Assembly (NCBI RefSeq): GCF_021442385.1
Contig: NZ_MUZA01000025.1
Span: 23,629-87,628, forward strand
Source: Micromonospora sp. MH99
GTDB lineage: Bacteria > Actinomycetota > Actinomycetes > Mycobacteriales > Micromonosporaceae
Length of the DNA: 64,000 bases
Reading direction: 5' to 3'
Shown one piece after another: positions 47,181 to 55,875 of this stretch. Numbering within the stretch: position 1 is the stretch's first letter; each line of letters begins with the position of its first letter. The notes below the pieces were generated by a model. That model saw only the letters and a list, made by a program, of their open reading frames with translations. It did no database searches and was not told where the DNA came from. The position numbers and the translations under genes were made by a program.

Positions 47181-47932
47181 CACGGCCGCTGATCGGGATC
47201 AGCGCGTACGTCGAGCCCGCCGACTGGGCTGTGTGGCGCGGGGTGCGGGCGGTGCTGGTGCCCGAGGCGTACGTGCGGGCGGTGACCGCCGCCGGTGGCC
47301 GGGCGGTGGTGCTGCCACCGGACGACTCCGACGGCGACGTGCTGGCGGTCCTCGACGGGCTCCTGTTGGCCGGGGGCGCCGACGTCGGTCCGGGGCGGTA
47401 CGGCCAGCAGCCGCACCCGCGGACCGAGGACCGGCCGGACCGGGACGCCGGTGAGCTGACCCTGCTGACGGCCGCGCTCGCCGTCGATCTGCCCGTGCTG
47501 GGTGTCTGTCGGGGGATGCAGCTGCTCGCCGTGGCGTACGGGGGAACCCTGCACCAGCACCTCCCCGACGTCCTCGGTTCGGAGTCGCACCGTCCGGCTC
47601 CGGGGGTCTACGCCACCCATCCGGTGCGGTTCGCGCCGGGAAGCCTGGCGGCGAGGACGCTGGCCGGGGTGGACCGGGTCAACTCGTACCACCATCAGGC
47701 CGTCGCCACCCCGGGGCGGCTCGCGGTCAGCGGCTGGGCGGCGGACGGCGTGATCGAGGCGGTTGAGGACCAGGAGCGTTCGTTCGTGCTCGGGGTGCAG
47801 TGGCATCCGGAGAACGAGCCGGACCCGCGCCCGATCACGGCGCTGGTCCGGGCGGCCGGCGAACGAGCGTCCGGCCCGCTGGTCGGGGACCGCCACGACG
47901 GCGTGGACGCGGCGGGGGCGACGACGGTGTGA
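47177..47932 (+). CDS. PuuD-like gamma-glutamyl amide hydrolase (class I glutamine amidotransferase fold)
   Basis: 251 residues, ATG at 47177 overlapping the SDR stop (ATGA). Nucleophile C111 in GVCRGMQLL and the triad H210/E212 in GVQWHPE are intact. The family (E. coli PuuD) splits gamma-glutamyl-GABA to glutamate and GABA; here the second product depends on the amine used. Final step of the set. The last 25 residues (Arg/Asp/Gly-rich) are extra. A PNPOx-like gene starts 46 bp on. Confidence 0.92.
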   Translation: MTRPLIGISAYVEPADWAVWRGVRAVLVPEAYVRAVTAAGGRAVVLPPDDSDGDVLAVLDGLLLAGGADVGPGRYGQQPHPRTEDRPDRDAGELTLLTAALAVDLPVLGVCRGMQLLAVAYGGTLHQHLPDVLGSESHRPAPGVYATHPVRFAPGSLAARTLAGVDRVNSYHHQAVATPGRLAVSGWAADGVIEAVEDQERSFVLGVQWHPENEPDPRPITALVRAAGERASGPLVGDRHDGVDAAGATTV

Positions 47933-47978
47933 CGCAGGTCGCCCCGGCGGGGCGTGGCTGCGATGGGAGGATCACCGC

Positions 47979-48530
47979 ATGGGCAAGGTCTATCCGGAGA
48001 TCGACGGTCGTCTGGGGGAGTTCATCGCGGCCCAGCCGGTCTTCTTCGTGGCCACCGCGCCGTCCGGGCCCGAGGGGCACGTCAACGTCTCGCCGAAGGG
48101 CATGACCGGCACCTTCGTGATCCTCGGCCCGCACCGGGTGGCCTACCTGGATTACCACGGCAGCGGCGCGGAGACCATCGCCCACCTGCGCGACAACGGC
48201 CGCATCACGCTGATGTTCTGCGCGTTCGACGGGCCGCCGAAGATCGTGCGCCTGCACGGCAGGGGCAGCAGTGTCGCCGTGACCGAGGCGGGCTACGCGG
48301 ACCGGCTCGCCGAGTTTCCCGCGCCGCCGGACGTGCACGCCGTGCGGGCCGTGATCACCGTCGAGGTCGAGCGGGTCAGTGACTCCTGCGGCTATGCGGT
48401 GCCGCTGATGGACTACCGCGCGGAGCGTGACCTGTTGCTTACCTCACACTCCCGCCGTACGGCCGATGATCTGGTGACCTATCGCGCCACCAGGAACGCC
48501 GCGAGCATCGACGGACTACCGGTCTTCTGA
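47979..48530 (+). CDS. Pyridoxamine-5'-phosphate-oxidase-fold protein
   Basis: 183 residues from the ATG at 47979 with GGGAGG at 47965-47970. The sequence IAAQPVFFVATAP...GHVNVSPKGM and the later SCGYAVPLM are typical of the PNPOx-like split-barrel group that binds FMN or F420. It is not the true PdxH; substrate unknown. It could be the last gene of the amine set or independent. A 190-base gap to the next gene shows nothing recognisable. Confidence 0.88.
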   Translation: MGKVYPEIDGRLGEFIAAQPVFFVATAPSGPEGHVNVSPKGMTGTFVILGPHRVAYLDYHGSGAETIAHLRDNGRITLMFCAFDGPPKIVRLHGRGSSVAVTEAGYADRLAEFPAPPDVHAVRAVITVEVERVSDSCGYAVPLMDYRAERDLLLTSHSRRTADDLVTYRATRNAASIDGLPVF

Positions 48531-48724
48531 CAGGTCAGGGGCGCTTCCGGCGGCCACCCGGGCCCGCGTCCTTCCCCGCGCTGTCGGGTCGGTGACGGGT
48601 GCGGCACTCCTAACCAGCGTCCAAGGGTCGTCATGCGTTACGTTGCTGGTCCGCCGGGGTACAAGTCGGAGCACGGCGCGTGAAGATCAACGGCTGCGGG
48701 GTACGGCCGAAGCGGGGAGGCAGC

Positions 48725-51700
48725 ATGAGCTCGGCCCAGGGGGGCGCGGATGCGGGGCATTCCTTCGCGGACGTCCACCACATCCCCCCGCTGCTCGCCG
48801 CCGCGTATGCGGGCGGCGGTGAGCTGGGCGAGCGACTCCGCGCCTTCGACTGGTCCACCCACCCCCTGGGCGGCCCGTCCGGGTGGCCGGGGGCGCTCTC
48901 CAATGCGATCGGCATGATGCTCTCCTCCAGCGCGCAGATCGTCATGTTCTGGGGTGACGAGCAGCTCGCCTTCTACAACGACGCCTACCGGCCGACCATC
49001 GGCAGCAAGCACCCGCACGTGCTCGGGCAGCCGGCCCGACACCACTGGGCCGAGACGTGGGACGTCCTCGGCCCGCTGCTCGACGGGGTCCGGAGCACCG
49101 GGCTCTCCTACCGCGGCGAGGACCACCCCTTCCTGCTGGACCGCTCCGGTTTCGTCGAGCAGACCTACTTCGACGTCTCGTACGACCCGATCCGGGGTGT
49201 CGACGGCTCGGTCAGCGGCGTCTACTGCATCGTCAACGAGACCACCGGGCGGGTGGTCGGCGAACGCCGGCTGCGGGCGTTGTCGGAGCTGGGCACCGAG
49301 CTGGCCGACGTGATCAGCGCGGGCGAGCTGGGCCGGACCGCCACCGACGTGCTCGCCCGGCACTCCGCCGACGTGCCGTTCGCGCTGATCTACCTGGCCG
49401 ACTCCACCGGCCAGTTCACCCTGACCGCCGCCAGCTGCGTCGACCCGGCCGCGGTAAAAGTCCCGCCCGACACGTTCGCCGAGCTGGTCGCCGAGGGCTC
49501 GCCCGCCACCGTCGAGGTGAGCCGTCTGCTCGCCCAGCCGCCGGCCGACGCCGCCGACGTGGCGCTCGTGCTGCCCGTCAAGGCCGCCAACGAGACGGTC
49601 GGCGCGCTGGTCGCCGGCGTCGACCGTCGGCTGCCGCTCGGCGACGAGTACCGCGACTTCCTCGACCTGGTGGCCGCGCAGATCTCCCGCGCGGTGAGCA
49701 CCCAGCGGGCGTACGAGCAGGAGCGCGCCCGGGCCGCCGAGCTGGCCGCCTTGGACCGGGCGAAGACCAACTTCTTCGCCAACGTCAGCCACGAGTTTCG
49801 TACGCCGTTGACCCTGGTGCTCGGCCCGATGGAGGACATGCTGGCCGACCCGGAGCTGCCGGCCGCCTACACCGACCGGCTCGTGGTGATGCACCGCAAC
49901 GCGTTGCGCCTGCTCAAGCTGGTCAACACCGTGCTCGACTTCTCCCGACTGGAATCCGGGCGCCTGGCCGCCCGCTACCAGCCCACCGACCTGGCCGGCT
50001 ACACCGCCCGGCTGGCCAGCACCTTCCGCTCGGCCACCGAGCGCGCCGGGCTGCGACTGGTGGTGGACTGCCCGCCGCTGCCGGCGCCGGTCTTCATCGA
50101 CCGGGACATGTGGGAGAAGATCGTCCTCAACCTGGTGTCGAACGCGGTGAAGTTCACCTTCGACGGCGAGATCCGGGTGCGGGTCCGCGCCGAGGACGGC
50201 GTTGCCCGCCTGGAGGTCACCGACACCGGTGTGGGCATCGTGCCGGCCGAGTTGCCGCACGTCTTCGAGCGTTTCCACCGGGTGCCCGGCGTGCGCGCCC
50301 GCACGCATGAGGGCACCGGGATCGGGCTCGCGCTGGTCCGGGAACTGGTCGAGATGCACGGCGGCGGCGTCGGTGTGACCAGCGAGATCGACGAGGGCAG
50401 CACCTTCACGGTGACCGTCCCGTTCGGATCGGCGCACCTGCCCGCCGACCGGGTCGCCCCGTTCGCGCCCCTGCCCACGGGCGAGCCCGAGCAGGCCCGG
50501 CTGTACGTGGCGGAGACGGCCCTGTGGGCCGACGAGGACACACCCGGGCAGACCGACCGTCAGCCGACCGACGCGGCCCCGGCCGGCCGGATCCTCGTCG
50601 TCGACGACAACGTCGACCTGCGCGAGCACGTCACCCGGTTGCTCTCCCCGACGTGGGAGGTGGTCACCGCGAGCGACGGTCTGGCGGCTCTGACGCTGGC
50701 TCGGGAGGGCGGGTTCGATCTCGTGCTCACCGACGTGATGATGCCCCGACTGGACGGGTTCGGCCTGGTCGGCGCGCTGCGCAACGACCCCCGCACCCGG
50801 GACGTGCCGATCGTGTTGCTCTCCGCCCGCGCCGGGTCCGCCGAGGCGGTCGCAGGCCTCTCCGTGGGCGCTGACGACTACCTGACCAAGCCGTTCTCCG
50901 GGCAGGAGCTGATCGCCCGGGTCCGGGCCAACGTCGAGCTGGGGCAACTGCGTCGGCAGATCATCCGCCGGCTCCGCGCGCTGGCCGACGCGGCGGTGGC
51001 GGTCAACACCGCCCGTTCCACGACCGATGTCCTGCACGTCGCCGCCCGGCACGCGCTCAGCCTCGCCGAGGCCGCCCGGGTCGTGGTCACCGCCGCCGAT
51101 GCCCGTGCCGAGGCCGACGGCGGTGGCGTCACCGCCAACGACCCGTCCTTCGTGGCCGCGCTGACCGGCACCACCCGCGAGCAGCTCGGCGAGCTGCGGG
51201 TCTGGCGGGCCGCCGGCGACGACGCGCAGGCCGACGAGGCCGCGCTCACCCAGCTGGCCCGGCTGGTCGGGGTCCGGCTGGAGAACGCCCAGCTCTACGA
51301 GGCCGAACACCGCATCGCCGCCACGTTGCAGCACAGCCTGCTGCCGAGGTCGCTGCCCCAGCTGCCGGGCGCGGTGGTCGCGAGCCGGTACCTGCCGGGC
51401 AGCGCCGACGTCGAGGTCGGTGGGGACTGGTACGACGCGATGAGGCTCGACGGCGACGACCTGGTGCTGGTCATCGGTGACGTGGTCGGCAAGGGCGTCC
51501 AGGCCGCCGCGGCGATGGGCCAGCTGCGCAACGCGCTGCGGGCGTACCTGCTGGAGGGCTTCGACCCGGGTGAGTCGCTGAGCCGCCTCAACCGACTTGT
51601 CGGGTCCACCGAGGGGCGCTCGTTCGCGACAGTGGTCTGCCTGCTGTTCAGCCCCCGCACCGGCCGGCTGCGCTACGCCAGCGCCGGTCACCCGTCCCCC

Positions 51701-52384
51701 CTGCTGATCCGAGGAGACGACGTGGCGTTCCTGCACGACCGCGCGCTCGGCCCGCCGGTCGGTGTCATGCCCGACACGACATACCGGACCGTCGAGGGGG
51801 AGTTGCCCGCCGGCGGCCGGCTGCTGCTCTACACCGACGGGCTGATCGAGGACCGTCAGCTCGGTATCGACGCCGCGCTGGCGCAGCTGCGCGCCGACGC
51901 CGCCACGCCCGGCGAGCACGTGGCGGACCTGATCGACACGGTGGTCGAGCGGGTCACCGGACGGCCGCGCCGCGACGACGTGGCGGTGCTCGCCCTGGAG
52001 GCGGCGGAGCTGAACCGGTTCGCGTTGCGACTGCCGGCGGACCCGACCCGGCTGAGCGTCCTGCGCAAGCGCCTGGAGGACTTCCTCGTCGCGCACAACG
52101 TCGGCGAGACGGACCTGTTCGACCTGACCGTGGCGGTCTCGGAGGCCGCCGCGAACGCCATCGAGCACCCCGTCCAGCCGGCCGAGGCGGTGATCAGCGT
52201 CGAGGTGGCCATCGAGGACCGGACGGTGATCGCCACCGTGCGCGACACCGGGCAGTGGCGGGAGTCGACCGACTCCGGATTCCGGGGGCGCGGCCTGTCA
52301 CTGATCAAGGCGCTGGGTGACCTGATGGTGCGGCGTACCGACGAGGGCACCGAGGTGACGCTGCGCCGGCAGTTGCAGGGTTGA
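48725..52384 (+). CDS. Giant hybrid: PAS/GAF histidine kinase, receiver, SpoIIE phosphatase and RsbW-like ATPase
   Basis: 1219 residues from the ATG at 48725 (GGGGAGG at 48714-48720). In order: PAS-like sensor (1-170), GAF (185-335), HisKA with NVSHEFRTP (H356), HATPase_c (about 460-570, DTGVGI and GTGIGL), receiver (621-740; D670 in TDVMMPR), second GAF-like part (745-860), SpoIIE/PP2C (870-1075, VGGDWYDA, GDVVGKG) and a C-terminal RsbW-like ATPase (1100-1218, SEAAANAIEHP). It could phosphorylate its own receiver, dephosphorylate an anti-anti-sigma factor and phosphorylate it again. A STAS gene converges on it 32 bp downstream. Confidence 0.93.
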   Translation: MSSAQGGADAGHSFADVHHIPPLLAAAYAGGGELGERLRAFDWSTHPLGGPSGWPGALSNAIGMMLSSSAQIVMFWGDEQLAFYNDAYRPTIGSKHPHVLGQPARHHWAETWDVLGPLLDGVRSTGLSYRGEDHPFLLDRSGFVEQTYFDVSYDPIRGVDGSVSGVYCIVNETTGRVVGERRLRALSELGTELADVISAGELGRTATDVLARHSADVPFALIYLADSTGQFTLTAASCVDPAAVKVPPDTFAELVAEGSPATVEVSRLLAQPPADAADVALVLPVKAANETVGALVAGVDRRLPLGDEYRDFLDLVAAQISRAVSTQRAYEQERARAAELAALDRAKTNFFANVSHEFRTPLTLVLGPMEDMLADPELPAAYTDRLVVMHRNALRLLKLVNTVLDFSRLESGRLAARYQPTDLAGYTARLASTFRSATERAGLRLVVDCPPLPAPVFIDRDMWEKIVLNLVSNAVKFTFDGEIRVRVRAEDGVARLEVTDTGVGIVPAELPHVFERFHRVPGVRARTHEGTGIGLALVRELVEMHGGGVGVTSEIDEGSTFTVTVPFGSAHLPADRVAPFAPLPTGEPEQARLYVAETALWADEDTPGQTDRQPTDAAPAGRILVVDDNVDLREHVTRLLSPTWEVVTASDGLAALTLAREGGFDLVLTDVMMPRLDGFGLVGALRNDPRTRDVPIVLLSARAGSAEAVAGLSVGADDYLTKPFSGQELIARVRANVELGQLRRQIIRRLRALADAAVAVNTARSTTDVLHVAARHALSLAEAARVVVTAADARAEADGGGVTANDPSFVAALTGTTREQLGELRVWRAAGDDAQADEAALTQLARLVGVRLENAQLYEAEHRIAATLQHSLLPRSLPQLPGAVVASRYLPGSADVEVGGDWYDAMRLDGDDLVLVIGDVVGKGVQAAAAMGQLRNALRAYLLEGFDPGESLSRLNRLVGSTEGRSFATVVCLLFSPRTGRLRYASAGHPSPLLIRGDDVAFLHDRALGPPVGVMPDTTYRTVEGELPAGGRLLLYTDGLIEDRQLGIDAALAQLRADAATPGEHVADLIDTVVERVTGRPRRDDVAVLALEAAELNRFALRLPADPTRLSVLRKRLEDFLVAHNVGETDLFDLTVAVSEAAANAIEHPVQPAEAVISVEVAIEDRTVIATVRDTGQWRESTDSGFRGRGLSLIKALGDLMVRRTDEGTEVTLRRQLQG

Positions 52385-52416
52385 CCGCGCACCCGGCGGC
52401 CGGGGCGTCGGCGGCC

Positions 52417-52731
52417 TCAGGCCGGGTCGAGCCAGCTCTGGTCGCCCAGGCCGGAGATCTCCAGCACCCGGCGGACCTGCCGGGACGGCAGCACGGTGAG
52501 CGTGCCGGTGAACTGCTGGGCGAGCCGGACCACTGCGTGGATGGCCGCCGAGTCGAAGAAGGTCACGGCCCGCAGATCGAGGGTGATCCGGCGGGCGGGC
52601 TCGCGCAGGGCGGTCTGGAGCATCGTGTCGGCGGTCGCCATGTCGACCTCGCCGGTCACCACCACGCGGAGGTGCTCTCCGTCGATCTCCGCGCTGGCGG
52701 AGAAGACGGGTGGTGCTCCCCCTTGATCCAC
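52417..52731 (-). CDS. STAS-domain anti-sigma factor antagonist
   Basis: 104 residues from the GTG at 52731; no strong ribosome site is seen and the frame stays open upstream without a better start. The STAS fold is clear: VVVTGEVDMATA strand-helix start and FFDSAAIHAVV with the phosphorylatable Ser (S61). The partner-switch pathway uses such proteins to free sigma factors when unphosphorylated. It converges on the SpoIIE/RsbW hybrid and is the obvious candidate substrate. Divergent from map. Confidence 0.85.
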   Translation of the reverse strand: MDQGGAPPVFSASAEIDGEHLRVVVTGEVDMATADTMLQTALREPARRITLDLRAVTFFDSAAIHAVVRLAQQFTGTLTVLPSRQVRRVLEISGLGDQSWLDPA

Positions 52732-52826
52732 GCAGACACCATGGCACAGCCGACCTGGCAGGGCAACAACCGGGAGTGACCGGCCGTGGCACGGGTCACC
52801 AGCTCCTGCGGCGATAGGCTTGCGGC

Positions 52827-53684
52827 ATGACCGTCCGTCCGCCGCTGACCCCAGGCACGCTCTCCCCGATGCGACAGGTGCCCGCCCACATTCCCCGCCC
52901 GGAGTACGTGGGTAAGAAGAGCCCGCAGCAGTGGCGCGGCTCGCACGTGCAGACACCGGAGACCATCGAGAAGATGCGACTCGCCAGCCGGCTCGCCGCC
53001 CAGGCGACCCAGCTCGCCGGTGAGCACTGCAAGCCCGGCGTGACCACCGACGAGATCGACCGTCTGGTGCACGAGTTCCTCTGCGACCACGACGCGTACC
53101 CGTCGACGCTCGGCTACCGGGGCTACCCCAAGTCCTGCTGCACCAGCGTCAACGAGGTCATCTGCCACGGCATCCCGGACTCGACCGTCCTGACCGACGG
53201 CGACATCATCAACGTCGACGTGACCGCGTACATCGGTGGGGTGCACGGTGACACCGACGCGACCTTCTGCGTCGGTGAGGTCAGCGAGGAGGCCCGGCTG
53301 CTCGTCGAACGCACCCACGAGGCCATGATGCGCGGCATCCGGGCGGTCAAGCCGGGTCGGCAGATCAACGTGATCGGCCGCGTCATCGAGTCGTACGCCA
53401 AGCGGTTCGGCTACGGCGTGGTCCGCGACTTCACCGGCCATGGGATCGGCGAGACCTTCCACAGCGGGCTCTACGTGCCGCACTACGACAGCCCCCGCCC
53501 CACGGACATCATGGAGCCGGGGATGACCTTCACCATCGAGCCGATGATCACCCTCGGCACCTACCAGTACGACATGTGGGACGACGGGTGGACGGTGGTC
53601 ACCAAGGACCGCAGGTGGACCGCCCAGTTCGAGCACACCATCGTCGTCACCGACGACGGCCACGAGATCCTGACCCTCCCGTGA
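52827..53684 (+). CDS. map: Type I methionine aminopeptidase
   Basis: Removes N-terminal Met from nascent proteins; cytosolic metalloenzyme. 285 residues from the ATG at 52827, with the extended N-terminus ([20 protein letters not shown]) of actinobacterial MapB. Metal ligands fall where they should: D131 and D142 ([14 protein letters not shown]), [13 protein letters not shown] and FEHTIVV. It carries the same length and numbering that I recall for the M. tuberculosis enzyme. Its stop lies inside a dispersed repeat that continues to the VIT-like gene. Confidence 0.97.
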   Translation: MTVRPPLTPGTLSPMRQVPAHIPRPEYVGKKSPQQWRGSHVQTPETIEKMRLASRLAAQATQLAGEHCKPGVTTDEIDRLVHEFLCDHDAYPSTLGYRGYPKSCCTSVNEVICHGIPDSTVLTDGDIINVDVTAYIGGVHGDTDATFCVGEVSEEARLLVERTHEAMMRGIRAVKPGRQINVIGRVIESYAKRFGYGVVRDFTGHGIGETFHSGLYVPHYDSPRPTDIMEPGMTFTIEPMITLGTYQYDMWDDGWTVVTKDRRWTAQFEHTIVVTDDGHEILTLP

Positions 53685-53730
53685 GCGCGAGGAACGCAGC
53701 GAAGCGAAGTCCCGCAGTCGCGAACGAAGG
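53681..53730 (+). repeat. Dispersed GTGAGCGCGAGGA element (copy 1 of 2)
   Basis: Starts at the map stop codon with GTGAGCGCGAGGA and ends CCCGCAGTCGCGAACGAAGG, about 50 bases. A second copy with the same ends lies reversed at 55205-55256. The ends are conserved, the middle 15 bases less so. Confidence 0.75.
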
Positions 53731-53739
53731 GCAGGCGTC

Positions 53740-54453
53740 GTGACCGACACCCCCGCGGCCCTGCGCGAGGCACACCACGCGGACGTCTCCGGCGGCTGGC
53801 TGCGCCCGGCCGTCTTCGGCGCGATGGACGGGCTGGTCACCAACATCGCCCTCATCGCCGGCGTCGGCGGCGGTGGCGTGTCACCCCGCAGCATCGTGCT
53901 GACCGGGTCCGCCGGCCTGGTGGCCGGTGCGATCTCGATGGGGCTCGGCGAGTACACGAGCGTGCGCTCGGCCAACGAACAGGTCGCCGCCGAGGTGGCC
54001 AAGGAGCGGCGCGAGCTGGAGCGGCACCCGGAGGCGGAGGCCCGCGAGCTGGCCGACGCCTGGGTGGCCCGCGGCCTGCCCCGCGACCTCGCCACCCAGG
54101 TCGCCGAGGCGGTACGGCGGGACCCGGAGGAGGCGCTGCGGGTGCACGTCCGCGAGGAGTTGGGCGTCGACCCGGACGACCAGCCGAGCCCGTGGGCGGC
54201 GGCGATCTCCTCGTTCCTGTTCTTCTCGGTGGGGGCGCTGATCCCGCTGCTGCCGTACCTGCTGGGCGCCACCGACCTCTGGCTGGCGCTCGCGGTCGGC
54301 GGGATCGGCCTGTTCGCCGCCGGCGCCGTGGTGGCCAAGTTCACCAACCGACCCTGGTGGACGAGCGGCCTGCGCCAGCTGGTGCTGGGGGCCGCCGCGG
54401 CGGGCGCCACCTACCTGGTCGGCTCGCTGATCGGAGTGCAGGGCGGGCTGTGA
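53740..54453 (+). CDS. VIT1/CCC1-family iron/manganese transporter-like protein
   Basis: 237 residues from the GTG at 53740 with GAAGGG upstream. Five membrane helices; WLRPAVFGAMDGLVTNIAL and GAISMGLGEYTSVRSANEQ are the family fingerprints. A charged cytoplasmic helical domain (about 85-145, Glu/Arg-rich) corresponds to the metal-binding region of VIT1. It would export or store Fe2+ or Mn2+. Its stop is only six bases from that of the convergent nucleotidyltransferase-like gene. Confidence 0.9.
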   Translation: MTDTPAALREAHHADVSGGWLRPAVFGAMDGLVTNIALIAGVGGGGVSPRSIVLTGSAGLVAGAISMGLGEYTSVRSANEQVAAEVAKERRELERHPEAEARELADAWVARGLPRDLATQVAEAVRRDPEEALRVHVREELGVDPDDQPSPWAAAISSFLFFSVGALIPLLPYLLGATDLWLALAVGGIGLFAAGAVVAKFTNRPWWTSGLRQLVLGAAAAGATYLVGSLIGVQGGL

Positions 54454-54459
54454 CGCCGG

Positions 54460-55197
54460 TCAACCGGTGAGCAGCTCGTCGATGGTGCCGTCGACCGGGC
54501 GGCCACGCGCCGCCAACTCCTCGGCCTGCCGCGTCAGCACCGCGCCGACCTCCGTCATGTCCGCGCCGGCCAGCCCCGTGCGCCGCACCGCGTCCCCCGG
54601 ATCGCGAAAGTAGGTGCGGCCCAGCAGGCCGGTCACCGTCGCCGCGGCCAACCGTGCCTCACCGAGCATCAGCAACGCCTGGTCGGTCTCGTACCACTCG
54701 GCCAACCGGGCGGCCCGCGAGTGCGCGGCGCTGCCCCGGTACCAGGCCTGCCGCGCCGCGGTGCTGAACTCCGCCGGCCGGGCCCGGGCGAGCCGGCCGA
54801 GATGCTCGTCCCGCAACGTCCGCAGCCAGCTCGTCGGGTCGTACAGGGACCGGGTGGTGACGTACCGGTCGGCCGTCAGCGGCCACAACGGGGACAGCAC
54901 CCGGGCCTGCCCGAGATAGTCATCGGCGGCGGCCACGGTCAGATCGACAAGCACACCGTCCACCCGCCGGGTCGCCGGCGGCGGCCCGGCGCCCGGCCGG
55001 TAGGTGACCACCAGCATCCCCACCTCGCCGTCCCCGCCACCGTCGTCGTCGCCGTGCGCCAGGGGACCGTGGACCCCGATCGCGAGCACGTCGGCCGGAA
55101 ACCGCCGCCGGATCACCTCGGCGACCCGCTCCGCCACCGTCCACCGTCGATCGTCGAGGCCCCGGTCGGCACCCGACCGCTCGCTCGTCGCGCTCAC
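54460..55197 (-). CDS. Nucleotidyltransferase-like protein
   Basis: 245 residues from the GTG at 55197. ADVLAIGVHGPLAHGDDDGGGDGEVGMLVV (about 36-64) resembles the GSxxxG...DxD active-site strand of the nucleotidyltransferase fold, but the Ser is replaced by His and the DxD is not clear, so activity is doubtful. The C-terminal half is helical (KNTase/HEPN-like). Function unknown. Confidence 0.65.
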   Translation of the reverse strand: MSATSERSGADRGLDDRRWTVAERVAEVIRRRFPADVLAIGVHGPLAHGDDDGGGDGEVGMLVVTYRPGAGPPPATRRVDGVLVDLTVAAADDYLGQARVLSPLWPLTADRYVTTRSLYDPTSWLRTLRDEHLGRLARARPAEFSTAARQAWYRGSAAHSRAARLAEWYETDQALLMLGEARLAAATVTGLLGRTYFRDPGDAVRRTGLAGADMTEVGAVLTRQAEELAARGRPVDGTIDELLTG

Positions 55198-55204
55198 GGG
55201 TGGG

Positions 55205-55256
55205 CCTTTGTTCGCGGCTGCGGGGCTCGCAGGACCGGCTCACTCCTCGCGCTCAC
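55205..55256 (-). repeat. Dispersed GTGAGCGCGAGGA element (copy 2 of 2)
   Basis: On the minus strand it begins GTGAGCGCGAGGAG and ends CCGCAGCCGCGAACAAAGG, matching 53681-53730 at both ends. It lies directly upstream of the nucleotidyltransferase-like start, whose own first codons (GTGAGCGCGACGAG) look like a further partial copy. Confidence 0.7.
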
Positions 55257-55290
55257 GGGTCAACCTCCGCCTGAAGCGACTGGCGTCAGC

Positions 55291-55791
55291 CTAGCCAGCC
55301 GGCGGGGGGTCGGCCGGTACGCCGCGCCCGGTCGGCACCAGCCGGAAGATGCGGATCTCCCGGCCGCCGGCCCGCTCGACGTACGTGCGGTACGCCGGCC
55401 ACTCGGTGACCAGCAGCTGCCACAGCCGGTCCCGTTCGTCCCCGGTGGCCAACTCGGCCCGCACCGGGAGCCGGCGACCCTTCACGTCCACCTCGGCGGC
55501 CGGGTCGGCGAGCAGGTTCATCGCCCAACCGGGCTGGTGGGTCTGCCCCCAGTTGGAGCCGATCACCACGTACGCGTCGCCGTCGGTCACGTAGAGCAGC
55601 GGATTGCTGCGCGGCTTGCCCGAGCGGCGACCGGTCGTGGTGATCACAAGGGACGGGAGTACGCCGAGCGCGACCACCCGGCCCCGGGTGAGCCGGCCGA
55701 CGATGCGATCGGCGGGGACCAGCAGGCGGGCGGCCGCCCCGAACCAGCGGTGGTGGCCGAGTCGACGGGTGAGGGTTGCGAGCGCTGACAC
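55291..55791 (-). CDS. DUF385/deazaflavin (F420)-dependent nitroreductase-family protein
   Basis: 166 residues from the GTG at 55791. TTTGRRSGKPRSNPLLY and YVVIGSNWGQTHQPGWAMNL are hallmarks of the Ddn-like split-barrel family that uses F420H2. The physiological substrate is unknown; relatives reduce quinones or nitroimidazoles. Its stop lies 35 bases ahead of a dispersed repeat. Probably monocistronic. Confidence 0.9.
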   Translation of the reverse strand: MSALATLTRRLGHHRWFGAAARLLVPADRIVGRLTRGRVVALGVLPSLVITTTGRRSGKPRSNPLLYVTDGDAYVVIGSNWGQTHQPGWAMNLLADPAAEVDVKGRRLPVRAELATGDERDRLWQLLVTEWPAYRTYVERAGGREIRIFRLVPTGRGVPADPPPAG

Positions 55792-55875
55792 GGGGGTCAG
55801 TCTGCCGGCTGCCCCGCCCCGACGACACCACCGGACGGTCCGGTTCCGGTCCCACGGCCCCGGGGTGGTCCCGGT

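Noticed and set aside
53561..54410. A frame overlapping map, STAS and the VIT-like gene on the minus strand
   Set aside because: No domain or ribosome site, and it is antisense to well-recognised genes.
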